Part shown: positions 1 to 8,002 of the stretch, piece after piece
Layout: the number at the start of each line of letters is the position of its first letter
Position numbering within the stretch: position 1 is the stretch's first letter
From: Brevundimonas sp. UBA7534
Lineage (GTDB): Bacteria > Pseudomonadota > Alphaproteobacteria > Caulobacterales > Caulobacteraceae
Assembly (NCBI RefSeq): GCF_002479325.1
Contig: NZ_DLMO01000148.1
Coordinates: 1 to 48,993, forward strand
DNA: 48,993 nucleotides
Reading direction: 5' to 3'
The notes under the pieces: generated by a model
Databases searched by the model: none
Seen by the model: the letters and a program-made list of their open reading frames with translations, nothing else
What the model was told of the DNA's origin: nothing
Translations under genes and position numbers: made by a program

Positions 1-291
1 TCCAAGACCATCCGCGAGATGATCGTCGGCTCGATCGACGTCATCGTTCAGGCCGCGCGCCTGCGCGACGGTTCGCGCCGCATCACCCACATAACCGAGG
101 TGGTCGGGCTGGAAGGCGACGTGATCGTGACCCAGGACCTGTTCGTCTACGACATCACGGGCGAGGACGAGCACGGCCGCGTGGTCGGCCGTCACCGCTC
201 GACCGGCATCGCCCGGCCCCGCTTCTGGGACCGCGCCCGCTACTATGGGCTGGAGCGCGAGCTGGCCGACGCGCTGGACGCGGCGGAGTAG
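1..291 (+). CDS. cpaF: CpaF/TadA pilus ATPase, C-terminal end (partial)
   Basis: The reading frame is open from base 1 and ends at 291, so only about the last 96 residues are here. The segment (SKTIREMIVGSIDVIVQAAR, then an ITEVVGLEGDVIVTQDLF stretch) matches the C-terminal end of the Tad/Cpa secretion ATPase, a hexameric motor on the cytoplasmic face of the inner membrane that powers Flp pilus assembly. The Walker motifs lie upstream of the window. The stop is 5 bp before tadB, which fits the cpaF-tadB-tadC operon order. The identification rests on the tail sequence and on these neighbours. Confidence 0.9.
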   Translation, partial: SKTIREMIVGSIDVIVQAARLRDGSRRITHITEVVGLEGDVIVTQDLFVYDITGEDEHGRVVGRHRSTGIARPRFWDRARYYGLERELADALDAAE

Positions 292-296
292 GGCCC

Positions 297-1277
297 ATGC
301 TGCCGATCCTCGCCGCCGTCCTGGCCTTCATCACCATCGCCAGCGTCGGCTGGGTGCTGGTCGGCGGCGACGATTCCGGCGCCCAGGCGGTCAAACGCGC
401 CCAGGCCATGGGCGCGGGCAAGAAGGCGGCCCAGGCCACGGCCCGCAAGGCGGCCGCAGCCAACACGCCCGAGGCCCGCCGCAAGCAGATCATGCTGCAG
501 TTGCAGGAGGCCGAGAAGCAGGGGCGCAAGGCGCGCAAGACCCTGTCCTCGCGCCTGGCCGCCGCCGGCCTGTCGATCGGTCCGCGCACCTTCTACATCG
601 TTTCGGCCGTCCTGGGCTTGATCGCCTTGCCGGTCGCCCTGGTCGCGGGCCTTCATCCCTTCGTGGCCCTGGGCGCGGCGATCGTCTTCGCCCTGGGCCT
701 GCCGCGCTGGGTCGTCGGCTTCCTGGGCAAGAAGCGGATGAAGAAGTTCTCGCTGGAGTTCCCCAACGCGGTCGACGTCATCGTGCGCGGCATCAAATCG
801 GGCCTGCCGGTCCACGAATGCTTCAAGATCATCGCCCGCGAGAGCCCCGCGCCGCTGGGACCGGAGTTCCAGAGGCTGGTCGAGGGTCTGGGCGTCGGCA
901 TGACGCTGGAGCAGGCGCTGGACAAGATGCACGGCCGGATGCCGACCTCGGAACTGCGTTTCTTCACCATCGTCATCGCCATCCAGCAGAAGACGGGCGG
1001 CAACTTGGCCGAGGCGCTGGGCAACCTGTCGACCGTGCTGCGCTCGCGCCGGCTGATGGCCGAGAAGATCAAGGCCCTGTCGTCCGAGGCCATCGCCTCG
1101 GCGGGCATCATCGGCTCGCTGCCGCCCGTGGTCATGGCCTTGGTCAGCCTGACGGCTCCGGCCTACATGGGGCTGCTGTTCACCGACATGCGCGGTCAGG
1201 TCATGCTTCTGGTGGCGGGCGTCTGGATGACGTTCGGCGTGCTCGCCATGAAGAAGATGATCAACTTCAAGTTCTAG
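297..1277 (+). CDS. tadB: Tad pilus inner-membrane platform protein TadB
   Basis: This 326-residue protein belongs to the type II secretion F (GspF/TadB) family, which forms the inner-membrane platform for Flp pilus assembly with TadC and the CpaF ATPase. An N-terminal membrane segment (about residues 2-22) is followed by a basic cytoplasmic stretch rich in K, R and Q. A hydrophobic pair lies near residues 100-140, then the T2SSF domain with the KSGLPVHECF and QQKTGGNLAEALGNLS motifs, and C-terminal membrane segments. It starts 5 bp after cpaF and ends 9 bp before tadC, so the three genes are probably co-transcribed. Confidence 0.93.
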   Translation: MLPILAAVLAFITIASVGWVLVGGDDSGAQAVKRAQAMGAGKKAAQATARKAAAANTPEARRKQIMLQLQEAEKQGRKARKTLSSRLAAAGLSIGPRTFYIVSAVLGLIALPVALVAGLHPFVALGAAIVFALGLPRWVVGFLGKKRMKKFSLEFPNAVDVIVRGIKSGLPVHECFKIIARESPAPLGPEFQRLVEGLGVGMTLEQALDKMHGRMPTSELRFFTIVIAIQQKTGGNLAEALGNLSTVLRSRRLMAEKIKALSSEAIASAGIIGSLPPVVMALVSLTAPAYMGLLFTDMRGQVMLLVAGVWMTFGVLAMKKMINFKF

Positions 1278-1286
1278 GGCAGGGCG

Positions 1287-2294
1287 ATGAACGGCATCCT
1301 CATCTTCCTGACCGACCCGCGCAACCTGCTCAGCATGGGCGTCGGGATCGCGGTGTTCGCCACGGTCCTGACCCTGCTGTCGACCGTGGTGGGGCAGGCC
1401 GACCTGAACAAGCGGATGAAGGCGGTGTCGGAACGGCGCGACGAACTGCGCCGTCGCTCGCGCGCCGCCATCCAGGGCGGACCCCAGGGATCGGGCGGCC
1501 TGCGCCAGACCGACGAAGGCTTCAAGAAGCGCGTGGTCGAGCGGCTGAACCTGACCAAGCTGCTGGAAGACCCCAAGGTCGTCGACCAGATGGCCCAGGC
1601 GGGCTTTCGCGGCCCCCGGCCCGTGACGGCCTTCTACTTCTTCCGCTTCGCCACGCCGTTCGTCTTCATGGCGCTGACGGCCTTCTATCTGTTTGTCGTC
1701 AACGACTTCGGCCTGCCGGTGATGATGCGCGTGACGGCCAGCATGGCGGCGGCGGTGGCGGGCTTCTATGCGCCCAACATCTATCTGTCGAACCTGATCT
1801 CCAAGCGCCGCACCTCGATCATGCAGGCGTTTCCGGACGCGCTGGACCTGCTGCTGATCTGCGTGGAGTCTGGGATGTCGATCGAGGCGGCGATCCAGAA
1901 GGTCAGCGCCGAAATCGGGGGCTCCTCCATCGAACTGGCCGAGGAGTTGTCGCTGCTGGCGGCCGAACTCAGCTATCTGCCGGATCGCCGCATGGCCTAT
2001 GACAACCTGGGCCGGCGCAACAACCATCCCGGCGTCAAGGCGGTGGCGACGGCCATGACGCAGGCGGAAACCTACGGCACGCCCCTGGCCTCGGCCCTGC
2101 GGGTCATGGCCAAGGAAAACCGCGAGCTGCGCCTGTCGGCGGCCGAGAAGAAGGCCGCGGCCCTGCCGGCCCAGCTGACCGTGCCGATGATCGTCTTCTT
2201 CCTGCCGGTGCTGTTCGTGGTCATCCTGGGGCCGGCGATCATCAACATCATGGACACGATGAAGGCCTCGGCCGCCGCCAGCGGCGCGGGTTAG
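1287..2294 (+). CDS. tadC: Tad pilus inner-membrane platform protein TadC
   Basis: This 335-residue T2SSF-family protein is the second inner-membrane platform component of the Tad system, paralogous to TadB. It has an N-terminal membrane segment, a charged linker, two hydrophobic helices around residues 110-170, and the T2SSF core (FPDALDLLLICVESGMSIEA, later ETYGTPLASALRVMAKE). A C-terminal helix (VPMIVFFLPVLFVVILGPAI) completes it. It is the last gene of the operon seen here. Its stop overlaps by 4 bp the stop of the convergent SRPBCC gene, leaving no room for a separate terminator. Confidence 0.93.
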   Translation: MNGILIFLTDPRNLLSMGVGIAVFATVLTLLSTVVGQADLNKRMKAVSERRDELRRRSRAAIQGGPQGSGGLRQTDEGFKKRVVERLNLTKLLEDPKVVDQMAQAGFRGPRPVTAFYFFRFATPFVFMALTAFYLFVVNDFGLPVMMRVTASMAAAVAGFYAPNIYLSNLISKRRTSIMQAFPDALDLLLICVESGMSIEAAIQKVSAEIGGSSIELAEELSLLAAELSYLPDRRMAYDNLGRRNNHPGVKAVATAMTQAETYGTPLASALRVMAKENRELRLSAAEKKAAALPAQLTVPMIVFFLPVLFVVILGPAIINIMDTMKASAAASGAG

Positions 2295-2722
2295 GCCTCG
2301 GCCGCCGCCTTCAGGCCTTCGACGATCGCCGCGTGGCCGCGTCGAAGGGCGCTGCGATGTTTGTCCATGTGAAGCTCGGCTCGAAGGCCCGAAAACAGCA
2401 CGCCGGAAGCCAGGATGCAGCTGCCCCGCTCCAGCTCCTCGATCTCGATGTAGCGCAGGGTGCGGAACAGGAAACCGCGCTTTTCGGCCCAGACCAGTCG
2501 GGCCAGCGGCTGCCATTCGGCCACCTGGCCGGTGGCGCGCCGATCCTCCATGCCGGGCCAGGTCTCCGTCATATGCAGCCGGCCGCCGAAGGCGATGGCG
2601 CCGTCCACATCCCGGTCGTGCGGGTTCCAGCGGGCCCAGGCGTCCAGATCCGCGATCAGGTCCCAGATGCGCTCGGAATCCGCCTGCACGCCGATGCGCT
2701 TTTCGATGCGAGTGTCGTCCAT
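2291..2722 (-). CDS. SRPBCC (START-like) family protein
   Basis: This is a 143-residue single-domain protein. The N-terminal pattern (VQADSERIWDLIADLDAWARWNP) is typical of the polyketide cyclase/AHSA1-like SRPBCC fold, a helix-grip structure that encloses a hydrophobic ligand. Later segments (a GGRLHMTETWPGM strand and a C-terminal helix) agree. The ligand cannot be read from sequence. The gene is convergent with tadC and overlaps its stop codon. Upstream is a short gap and then a ferredoxin-like gene on the same strand, which may share a transcript. Confidence 0.8.
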   Translation of the reverse strand: MDDTRIEKRIGVQADSERIWDLIADLDAWARWNPHDRDVDGAIAFGGRLHMTETWPGMEDRRATGQVAEWQPLARLVWAEKRGFLFRTLRYIEIEELERGSCILASGVLFSGLRAELHMDKHRSALRRGHAAIVEGLKAAAEA

Positions 2723-2783
2723 CTGGTCCGTCTGGCACGGGTTTCGGCCGGAAGGAAGGCGTCGCGTCGCCGGCCGGCGTCGC

Positions 2784-3146
2784 TCAATCCTCGACCGGGA
2801 CCAACGGGGCGCGCACCCGGCGGTGGTCCTGCAGGCCCAGCCGCGCCTTGACCTCCAGCAGATCGGCGCCCGCCGGCACGATCAGCAGCTGCTTGGGCCG
2901 GGCGGCGTTCACCGCGATCACGGCCCCCTTGGGACAGACGTCGAAACAGTCGACGCCGGTGACGATCAGGTCGCCCTTGCGTCCCTTATTGCCCTTCTTC
3001 AGGTGGAAATATTTCCGCAGCGCCTTCTTGAGGGTCAGGTCGCCGCCGGGGCCGAACCCGCCGTCCAGCTTCTTGGAGCATTTGCGGCACACCAGGACGA
3101 CGTCGCGCCATTCGGTGCTGGTGCTCTTGAAATCATTGCCGGCCAT
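2784..3146 (-). CDS. Thioredoxin-fold (2Fe-2S) ferredoxin-like protein
   Basis: From the chosen ATG at 3146 the product is 120 residues; an in-frame start 51 bases upstream adds a low-complexity leader. The sequence holds a VCRKCSKKL motif near the start and a DCFDVCPKGAVIAVN motif in the middle. These supply four cysteines, as in small thioredoxin-like 2Fe-2S ferredoxins and the (2Fe-2S) ferredoxin-domain proteins common in alphaproteobacteria. A basic stretch (LKKGNKGRKGD) lies between the cysteine pairs. The redox partner is unknown, and nothing nearby points to a pathway. Confidence 0.7.
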   Translation of the reverse strand: MAGNDFKSTSTEWRDVVLVCRKCSKKLDGGFGPGGDLTLKKALRKYFHLKKGNKGRKGDLIVTGVDCFDVCPKGAVIAVNAARPKQLLIVPAGADLLEVKARLGLQDHRRVRAPLVPVED

Positions 3147-3230
3147 GGACCGAGGATCGCCGTTCGCGCTCGGCCGCACAAGCGCGCCTGAACGCACCGC
3201 TCCGCCGAACGGCGAAATTTCATCCGAGCG

Positions 3231-4418
3231 TCACAACCGCTCGAACACCGTCTCGATCACCCGTCGATACACCGCCGTCAGGGCCTCCAGCTCGGCCACC
3301 GGCACGCGCTCGTCGATCTGGTGCATGGTCTGGCCGACCAGGCCCAGTTCCAGAACCGGGCACAAGGCGCGGATGAAGCGTGCGTCGGAGGTGCCGCCGG
3401 TGGTCGAGGCTTCGGGGCGGCGGCCCAGCACGGCCTCGACCGCGTCCTGCACCGCCTCGACGAAGGGGCCTGGCTCGGTCAGGAAGGCGTTTCCCGAACA
3501 CAGATGCTCCAGCTCGATGCGCAGTCCGGTCTCGGCCTGGACGGCGCCGGCCTCGCGGTTCAGCCAGTCGATCAGCGCGTCGCCCGTGTGGCTGGGGTTG
3601 AAGCGGATGTTCAGCCGCGCGCGCGCCTGGGCCGGGATGATGTTGGTGGCCGGATTGCCGACGTCGATGGTGGTGATCTCCAGGTTCGACGGGGGAAACC
3701 CTTCATAGCCGTCGTCAAGCACATGGTCGTTCAGCCGGGTCATCAGCCGGGCGATCACTGGCGCCGGATTGGCCGCACGTTCGGGATAGGCGACGTGGCC
3801 CTGCTTGCCGTGGACGGTGATCCAGCTGTTCAGCGATCCGCGCCGCCCGACCTTGATCATGTCGCCCAGCTGCTGGGACGACGACGGTTCGCCCACCACG
3901 CAGGCGTCGATGACCTCGCCCTCGGCGGCCAGGGCCTCGACCACGCGCTTGGTGCCGTGCAGGGCCGGGCCTTCCTCGTCGCCGGTGATCAGGAAGGACA
4001 GGCTGCCGGGGACCTCGCCCTCGGCCAGCACGCGCGACACGGCCGCGACCCAGGCGGCGATCCCGCCCTTCATGTCCACCGCGCCCCGGCCATACAGCAC
4101 GCCGTCGCGCACCTCGGCCTCGAACGGTTGGGACGACCACTGATCGGACGGACCGGCCGGCACGACGTCCGTATGGCCGGCGAAGCACAGGTTGGGGGCG
4201 GCGGTCCCGCGCCGGGCGTACAGGTTCTCGATCCGCGCATGGTCGCCGGTCCCGCCCGGCCCTTCGAAGGCCAGCCGCCGGCAGGTGAAGCCCAGCGTCG
4301 TCAGTCGCCGCTCCAGCACGTCCATCGCGCCCTCGTCGGCGGGGGTGACCGAGGGAATGCGGATCAGGTCGCGGGTCAGTTCGACAGGATCGATCACGGG
4401 AATTGATGCACGGCTCAT
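3231..4418 (-). CDS. dapE: Succinyl-diaminopimelate desuccinylase
   Basis: DapE hydrolyses N-succinyl-LL-2,6-diaminopimelate to diaminopimelate and succinate for lysine and peptidoglycan synthesis. This M20-family dizinc enzyme is about 395 residues from the ATG at 4418; an in-frame ATG at 4439 gives 402. Visible motifs are the metal ligand and active-site runs FAGHTDVVPAG and GRGAVDMKGG, the catalytic ITGDEEGPA, and a metal ligand in VVGEPSSS. There is a dimerization domain with HGKQGHVAYP and the late GGTSDARF and GQTMHQIDE motifs. The gene is divergent from the cupin gene with a roughly 41-bp gap that carries a small inverted repeat. Confidence 0.95.
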   Translation of the reverse strand: MSRASIPVIDPVELTRDLIRIPSVTPADEGAMDVLERRLTTLGFTCRRLAFEGPGGTGDHARIENLYARRGTAAPNLCFAGHTDVVPAGPSDQWSSQPFEAEVRDGVLYGRGAVDMKGGIAAWVAAVSRVLAEGEVPGSLSFLITGDEEGPALHGTKRVVEALAAEGEVIDACVVGEPSSSQQLGDMIKVGRRGSLNSWITVHGKQGHVAYPERAANPAPVIARLMTRLNDHVLDDGYEGFPPSNLEITTIDVGNPATNIIPAQARARLNIRFNPSHTGDALIDWLNREAGAVQAETGLRIELEHLCSGNAFLTEPGPFVEAVQDAVEAVLGRRPEASTTGGTSDARFIRALCPVLELGLVGQTMHQIDERVPVAELEALTAVYRRVIETVFERL

Positions 4419-4423
4419 GCGGC

Positions 4424-4440
4424 TATGCTTTAGGAGCATA
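4424..4440. promoter_or_regulatory. Inverted repeat in the dapE/cupin divergent gap
   Basis: TATGCT and AGCATA form a perfect 6-bp inverted repeat with a 5-base centre, inside the gap between the dapE and cupin starts. It could be an operator or part of a promoter for either gene. No regulator is encoded beside it, so a function is only inferred. Confidence 0.3.
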
Positions 4441-4459
4441 CCGCACCCGCGAGAAGCCC

Positions 4460-4936
4460 ATGCCCAGGATCGACATCGAGACCGCCCCGCGCGGCGACGG
4501 CACGACCTATCCCGAGGAATTCGCCGGCCCCTGCAAGCCGCGTCGCCGCTGGAAGCTGGGCGATGCGGCGGGCTTGGACCAGTTCGGCGTCAACCTGCTG
4601 CGCCTGCCCGCCGGCGCCTGGTCCAGCCAGCGCCACTGGCACGCCGCCGAAGACGAGTTCGTCTGGGTGGTCGAGGGCGAGGTGGTGCTGGTCGAGGAAG
4701 ACGGAGAGACCGTGCTGCGCGCCGGCGACTGCGCGGGCTTCAAGGCCGGCGTCGCCAATGGCCACAAGATCGAGAACCGATCCGACCATGAGGCGGTTCT
4801 GCTGGAGGTCGGCACACGCAGCCCGACCGTGACGCCCTGCGACTATCCCGACATCGACATGGTCCTGCCCGAGGGCGCGGACCGCTATTTCCACCGGGAT
4901 GGGACGCCCTATCCGAAGTATCCGCGAAGAACGTGA
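4460..4936 (+). CDS. Cupin-domain protein
   Basis: This is a 158-residue protein with a central cupin barrel. The RHWHAAEDEFVWVVEGEVVL run supplies the first cupin motif (His, His, Glu), and GVANGHKIENRSD contributes the second-motif histidine. The ATG at 4460 follows a purine-rich GAGAAG; a longer in-frame start at 4403 would overlap dapE on the other strand. Proteins like this are often annotated as cupin or mannose-6-phosphate isomerase-like, but the substrate is not readable. Its stop shares four bases (GTGA) with the GTG start of the next gene, so translational coupling with the MFS transporter is likely. Confidence 0.8.
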   Translation: MPRIDIETAPRGDGTTYPEEFAGPCKPRRRWKLGDAAGLDQFGVNLLRLPAGAWSSQRHWHAAEDEFVWVVEGEVVLVEEDGETVLRAGDCAGFKAGVANGHKIENRSDHEAVLLEVGTRSPTVTPCDYPDIDMVLPEGADRYFHRDGTPYPKYPRRT

Positions 4937-6225
4937 CGACCGAATCCCTCGACACCGGCGCGCCGACGCCGCCTGCTCCGCCCGCGCCGCCCGAAGGCCC
5001 GTCCAGTCCTTGGGGAATCCGCGATTTCCGCCTGTTATGGTTCGGACGGGTCGTGGCCGTGCTGGCCATCCAGATCCAGTCGTCGGCCCTGCTGTGGCAG
5101 GTCTATGAGATCGCGCGGCGGGATCATCCGATCGAGCAGGCCAGCCTGTATCTGGGCCTGGTCGGGCTATGTCAGTTCCTGCCGCTGCTGGCCTTCACCC
5201 TGCCGGCCGGCGCGATGGCGGACCGGCGCGATCGCAAGACGACCGTCTGGATATCCATCCTGATCGAGGCGGCCTGCGCGGGGTCCTTCCTGGCCATGGC
5301 GCTGCACGGTTCGCCGCCCCTGTGGGGGCTGTTGGCGGTCGCCGCCCTGTTCGGCGCCGCGCGGGCGTTCCTGGCGCCGGCCAGCCAGGCCTTCCTGCCG
5401 ATGGTGGTGGGGCGCAAGGCCTTGCCGCCTGCGATCGCGGCCCAGTCCATCGCCTTCCAGACGGGCGCCATCGCCGGCCCGGCCCTGGGTGGCGTGATCG
5501 TCGGCCGCAGCGTGCCGCTGGCCTATGCGGTGGCGCTGGGGATGTTCCTGCTGGCGGTCGCCGCCTTCGTCCTGATCCGCACCAGCGGCCGGCCCGCCCC
5601 GGTCGAGCACCGTCTGTCGGCGGTGGACTCGGTCAAGGAGGGGTTGGCCTATGTCTGGAAGACCAAGATCGTGCTGGGCGCCATCTCGCTGGATCTGGTG
5701 GTGGTGCTGCTGGCGGGGGTGGCCCTGCTGACGCCGATTTTCGCGCGTGACATCCTGCACGTCGGCGCCGAGGGGTTCGGTCTGTTGCGTGCGGCCTTCG
5801 GCGTGGGCGCCCTGGGCATGGCGGTCTATCTCAGCCGCTTTCCCATCCGGCGGAACGGCGGGCGGTGGATGTTTTCGGCCGTGGCCCTGTTCGGCCTGTG
5901 CACCCTGACCTTCGGCCTGTCCAAGATCGTCTGGCTCAGCGGCCTGGCGCTGCTGATCGGCGGGGCGGCGGACATGATCTCGGTCAATGTGCGCCAGACC
6001 CTGATCCAGCTGGCCACGCCCGATCACATGCGCGGACGAGTGTCGTCGGTGTCGATGCTGTTCATCGGGGCCTCCAACGAATTGGGCGAGGCCTATTCCG
6101 GCGTCGTGGTGCGGCTGCTGGGCGCGGTCGGCGCGGCGGTCTTCGGCGGCTTCGGCGCATTGGCCGCCACCGGAGCCTGGGCGGCGATGTTCCCCGGCCT
6201 AAGGAAGGCGGATCGGCTGACCTGA
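4933..6225 (+). CDS. MFS transporter (EntS-like, MFS_3 type)
   Basis: This 430-residue polytopic membrane protein has about twelve hydrophobic segments. It contains the Major Facilitator signature loop GAMADRRDRKTT between helices 2 and 3. The N terminus is a proline- and alanine-rich cytoplasmic tail followed by SPWGIRDFRLLWFGR, typical of the MFS_3/enterobactin-exporter-like branch. A second half-domain ends in AAMFPGLRKADR. The GTG start overlaps the cupin stop by 4 bp. The branch includes siderophore and drug exporters, but the substrate here is not predictable. The gene is convergent with the dCTP deaminase, with a repeat-rich gap between. Confidence 0.88.
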   Translation: MTTESLDTGAPTPPAPPAPPEGPSSPWGIRDFRLLWFGRVVAVLAIQIQSSALLWQVYEIARRDHPIEQASLYLGLVGLCQFLPLLAFTLPAGAMADRRDRKTTVWISILIEAACAGSFLAMALHGSPPLWGLLAVAALFGAARAFLAPASQAFLPMVVGRKALPPAIAAQSIAFQTGAIAGPALGGVIVGRSVPLAYAVALGMFLLAVAAFVLIRTSGRPAPVEHRLSAVDSVKEGLAYVWKTKIVLGAISLDLVVVLLAGVALLTPIFARDILHVGAEGFGLLRAAFGVGALGMAVYLSRFPIRRNGGRWMFSAVALFGLCTLTFGLSKIVWLSGLALLIGGAADMISVNVRQTLIQLATPDHMRGRVSSVSMLFIGASNELGEAYSGVVVRLLGAVGAAVFGGFGALAATGAWAAMFPGLRKADRLT

Positions 6226-6232
6226 GGTCGGT

Positions 6233-6290
6233 GAGTCGTGACTCGTGAGTTGCAGGTTCACCAGTCACGAATCACGGTTCACCATTCACG
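6233..6290. repeat. Interrupted repeat with three GANTC sites between convergent genes
   Basis: The gap between the MFS and dCTP deaminase stops holds overlapping copies and inverted copies of a short GTGA/TCAC-rich unit (GTGAGTCGTGACTCGTGAG, later TCACGAATCACGGTTCACC). It includes GANTC sites at 6233-6237, 6240-6244 and 6269-6273. The first two form an inverted repeat with a 2-base centre. Because both flanking genes end here, it is unlikely to be a promoter; an intergenic repeat family or a terminator-like structure is more plausible. Confidence 0.55.
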
Positions 6291-6294
6291 CCCG

Positions 6295-7317
6295 TCACCA
6301 CGGCCGGAAGTGCTTCGACAGCTTCAGCCCCTGGCTCTGGTAGTGGCTGCCGCTTTCGCCATACAGGCGGCTGGGTCGTTCGGTCAGCGGCTCATAGACC
6401 AGGCGGGCGACGATCTGGCGGTGTTCCAGCAGGAAGGGCGTGTCGTGGGTGCGCACTTCCAGAACGCCCTTGGATCCCGCGCCATGCGCCTCGTCGGTGC
6501 CGAAGCCGGGATCGAAGAAGCCGGCGTAGTGGACGCGGAACTCGCCGACCGACGGATCGATGGGGGTCATCTCGGCGGCCTGGTCCACGGGGATCTCCAC
6601 ATCGTCGGACGAGGCCAGGATGTAGAACTCGCCCGGATCCAGCAGCAGCTCGCCGCGCCGCAGGGACAGCGGCTCCCAGAAGTCGCGCGGATCGTGGCCG
6701 TCGATGTGGTCCAGATCGACCACCCCTGCGTGGCGACGGCCGCGGAAACCCACGATCTCGCCGCCCTGCAGATCGACGCCGACGCTGCGCGTCTCCAGCT
6801 TGGGCGGTTCGCCGGCCTTCAGGCGCAGCTGGTTCAACCGCGTGCCCGGCCGCACCAGGATGGAGAAGGTCTGGGGCGCGATCTCCAGATAGAGCGGGCC
6901 GTCATAGCCCTCGTCCACGTCGTCGAAACTGGCGCCGCGATCGGTCAGCAGGCGCACGAAGACGTCGACCCGGCCGGTCGAACTCTTGGGATTGGCGCGC
7001 GCGATCAAACCCTTGGGCAGGCTCAGCCGCTCCTGCAGGCGGGCGATGTAGACGCAGCCCTTCTCCAGCACCACGCCGGCGCCAGTGATGTCGATGGCGT
7101 GCATGGCCACGTCGGCGATCCGCTCCTCGACCTTGCGCTGGCCGGGCAGGAAGGAGGCGCGCACCCGCCAGGCGCGGTCGGACAGACGCAGGTCCAGGCT
7201 GGCGGGCTGAACCTGATCGGCGTCGAACGGCGTGTCCGACGTGATCGCGCCCGTGGCGATCAGGGTCTCGATCGACTGGGCGGGCAGGATGCCGGGGCGG
7301 GGCGTCTGGAAGGTCAT
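6295..7317 (-). CDS. dcd: 2'-deoxycytidine 5'-triphosphate deaminase, long form
   Basis: This 340-residue protein is of the double-length dCTP deaminase type found in alphaproteobacteria, about twice the roughly 190 residues of E. coli Dcd. Members deaminate dCTP to dUTP for thymidylate synthesis. Visible motifs are GILPAQSIETLI at the N terminus, QVQPASLDLRLSD, the core ARANPKSSTGRVDVFVRLL, and EIAPQTFSILVRPG. A second half repeats the trimeric dUTPase-like fold (PVDQAAEMTPIDPSVGEFRV). It is divergent from apaG across about 80 bp that should carry both promoters. Confidence 0.88.
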   Translation of the reverse strand: MTFQTPRPGILPAQSIETLIATGAITSDTPFDADQVQPASLDLRLSDRAWRVRASFLPGQRKVEERIADVAMHAIDITGAGVVLEKGCVYIARLQERLSLPKGLIARANPKSSTGRVDVFVRLLTDRGASFDDVDEGYDGPLYLEIAPQTFSILVRPGTRLNQLRLKAGEPPKLETRSVGVDLQGGEIVGFRGRRHAGVVDLDHIDGHDPRDFWEPLSLRRGELLLDPGEFYILASSDDVEIPVDQAAEMTPIDPSVGEFRVHYAGFFDPGFGTDEAHGAGSKGVLEVRTHDTPFLLEHRQIVARLVYEPLTERPSRLYGESGSHYQSQGLKLSKHFRPW

Positions 7318-7398
7318 GCCGTCTGTCTCACACGGTTTTCGCGGCTTGTCTCCAAGTCACGCTTGCGGCCCGCGCGCGGCGGGGCGAGCATATAGCCC

Positions 7399-7806
7399 AT
7401 GCACGACGGGCCTGCCTATACCGCCGAGACCAACGGCGTCCTTGTTCGGGTGCGGCCCAGCTATCTGGCCGGCCAGTCCGATCCCGAGGGCGGGCGATGG
7501 GTCTGGGCCTATCAGGTCGAGATCGTCAACCTGACGGGCGGGCCGGTTCAGTTGATGGCGCGCCGCTGGGTCATCACCGACGGCCACGGCCATGTGGAGG
7601 AAGTGCGTGGCCCCGGCGTGGTCGGCGAACAACCGGTCATCGCGCCGGGCGACAGCTACGCCTACGCCTCGGGATGCCCGCTGGGAACGTCGACCGGTTC
7701 CATGGTCGGGGCCTACTATATGACGGATGCGGAGGGGCGCGGCTTCGAAGCGGCGATCCCGGCGTTCTCGCTGGACACGCCCGACGCGCGACGGGTGCTG
7801 AACTGA
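7399..7806 (+). CDS. apaG: ApaG-domain protein
   Basis: This 135-residue single-domain protein of the ApaG family has a fibronectin-III-like beta sandwich. Characteristic runs are VRVRPSYLAGQS, WVWAYQVEIVNLTGGPVQLM, RRWVITDGHGHVEEVRGPGV, GEQPVIAPGDSYAYASGCPL and TSTGSMVGAY. The family is linked to Co2+/Mg2+ homeostasis and Ap4A metabolism in enterobacteria, but its biochemical role is not settled. Length and motifs are normal. The gene stands alone, divergent from dcd, and is followed by a strong hairpin. Confidence 0.93.
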   Translation: MHDGPAYTAETNGVLVRVRPSYLAGQSDPEGGRWVWAYQVEIVNLTGGPVQLMARRWVITDGHGHVEEVRGPGVVGEQPVIAPGDSYAYASGCPLGTSTGSMVGAYYMTDAEGRGFEAAIPAFSLDTPDARRVLN

Positions 7807-7818
7807 TCGAGAGCAGGT

Positions 7819-7853
7819 CGGGGCTGCGTCAACCCGGATGAACCGCAGCCCCG
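7819..7853 (+). terminator. Hairpin after apaG
   Basis: CGGGGCTGCG at 7819-7828 pairs perfectly with CGCAGCCCCG at 7844-7853 across a 15-base loop, starting 13 bp after the apaG stop. No T-run follows, so it may be a weak or factor-dependent terminator. A second perfect 10-bp stem lies at 7865-7893. Together they separate apaG from the convergent gcrA gene. Confidence 0.5.
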
Positions 7854-7864
7854 CCCCCTGAAAT

Positions 7865-7893
7865 CTCGCCGGCCGCTTGCGCGGGCCGGCGAG
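7865..7893. terminator. Second GC-rich hairpin between apaG and gcrA
   Basis: CTCGCCGGCC at 7865-7874 is complementary to GGCCGGCGAG at 7884-7893 with a 9-base loop. It lies between two convergent genes and could act on either strand. It has no adjacent T-tract, so termination is inferred only from position and stem strength. Confidence 0.35.
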
Positions 7894-8002
7894 GGGGAGG
7901 TCGGCTCCATAGGGAGCATCTGTGACAGGGGCATGACCCCCATTGTTCTTGCGCCATCGCCGCCCGCGCGGCGGCCGGGCGCTTCGCGAGCGATAGCGCC
8001 CC

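Noticed and set aside
243..2738. Long minus-strand open frame opposite tadB/tadC (831 codons).
   Set aside because: It is the antisense shadow of two strongly coding genes in GC-rich DNA. Its protein is a His/Arg/Gly/Gln-rich low-complexity string with no family features.
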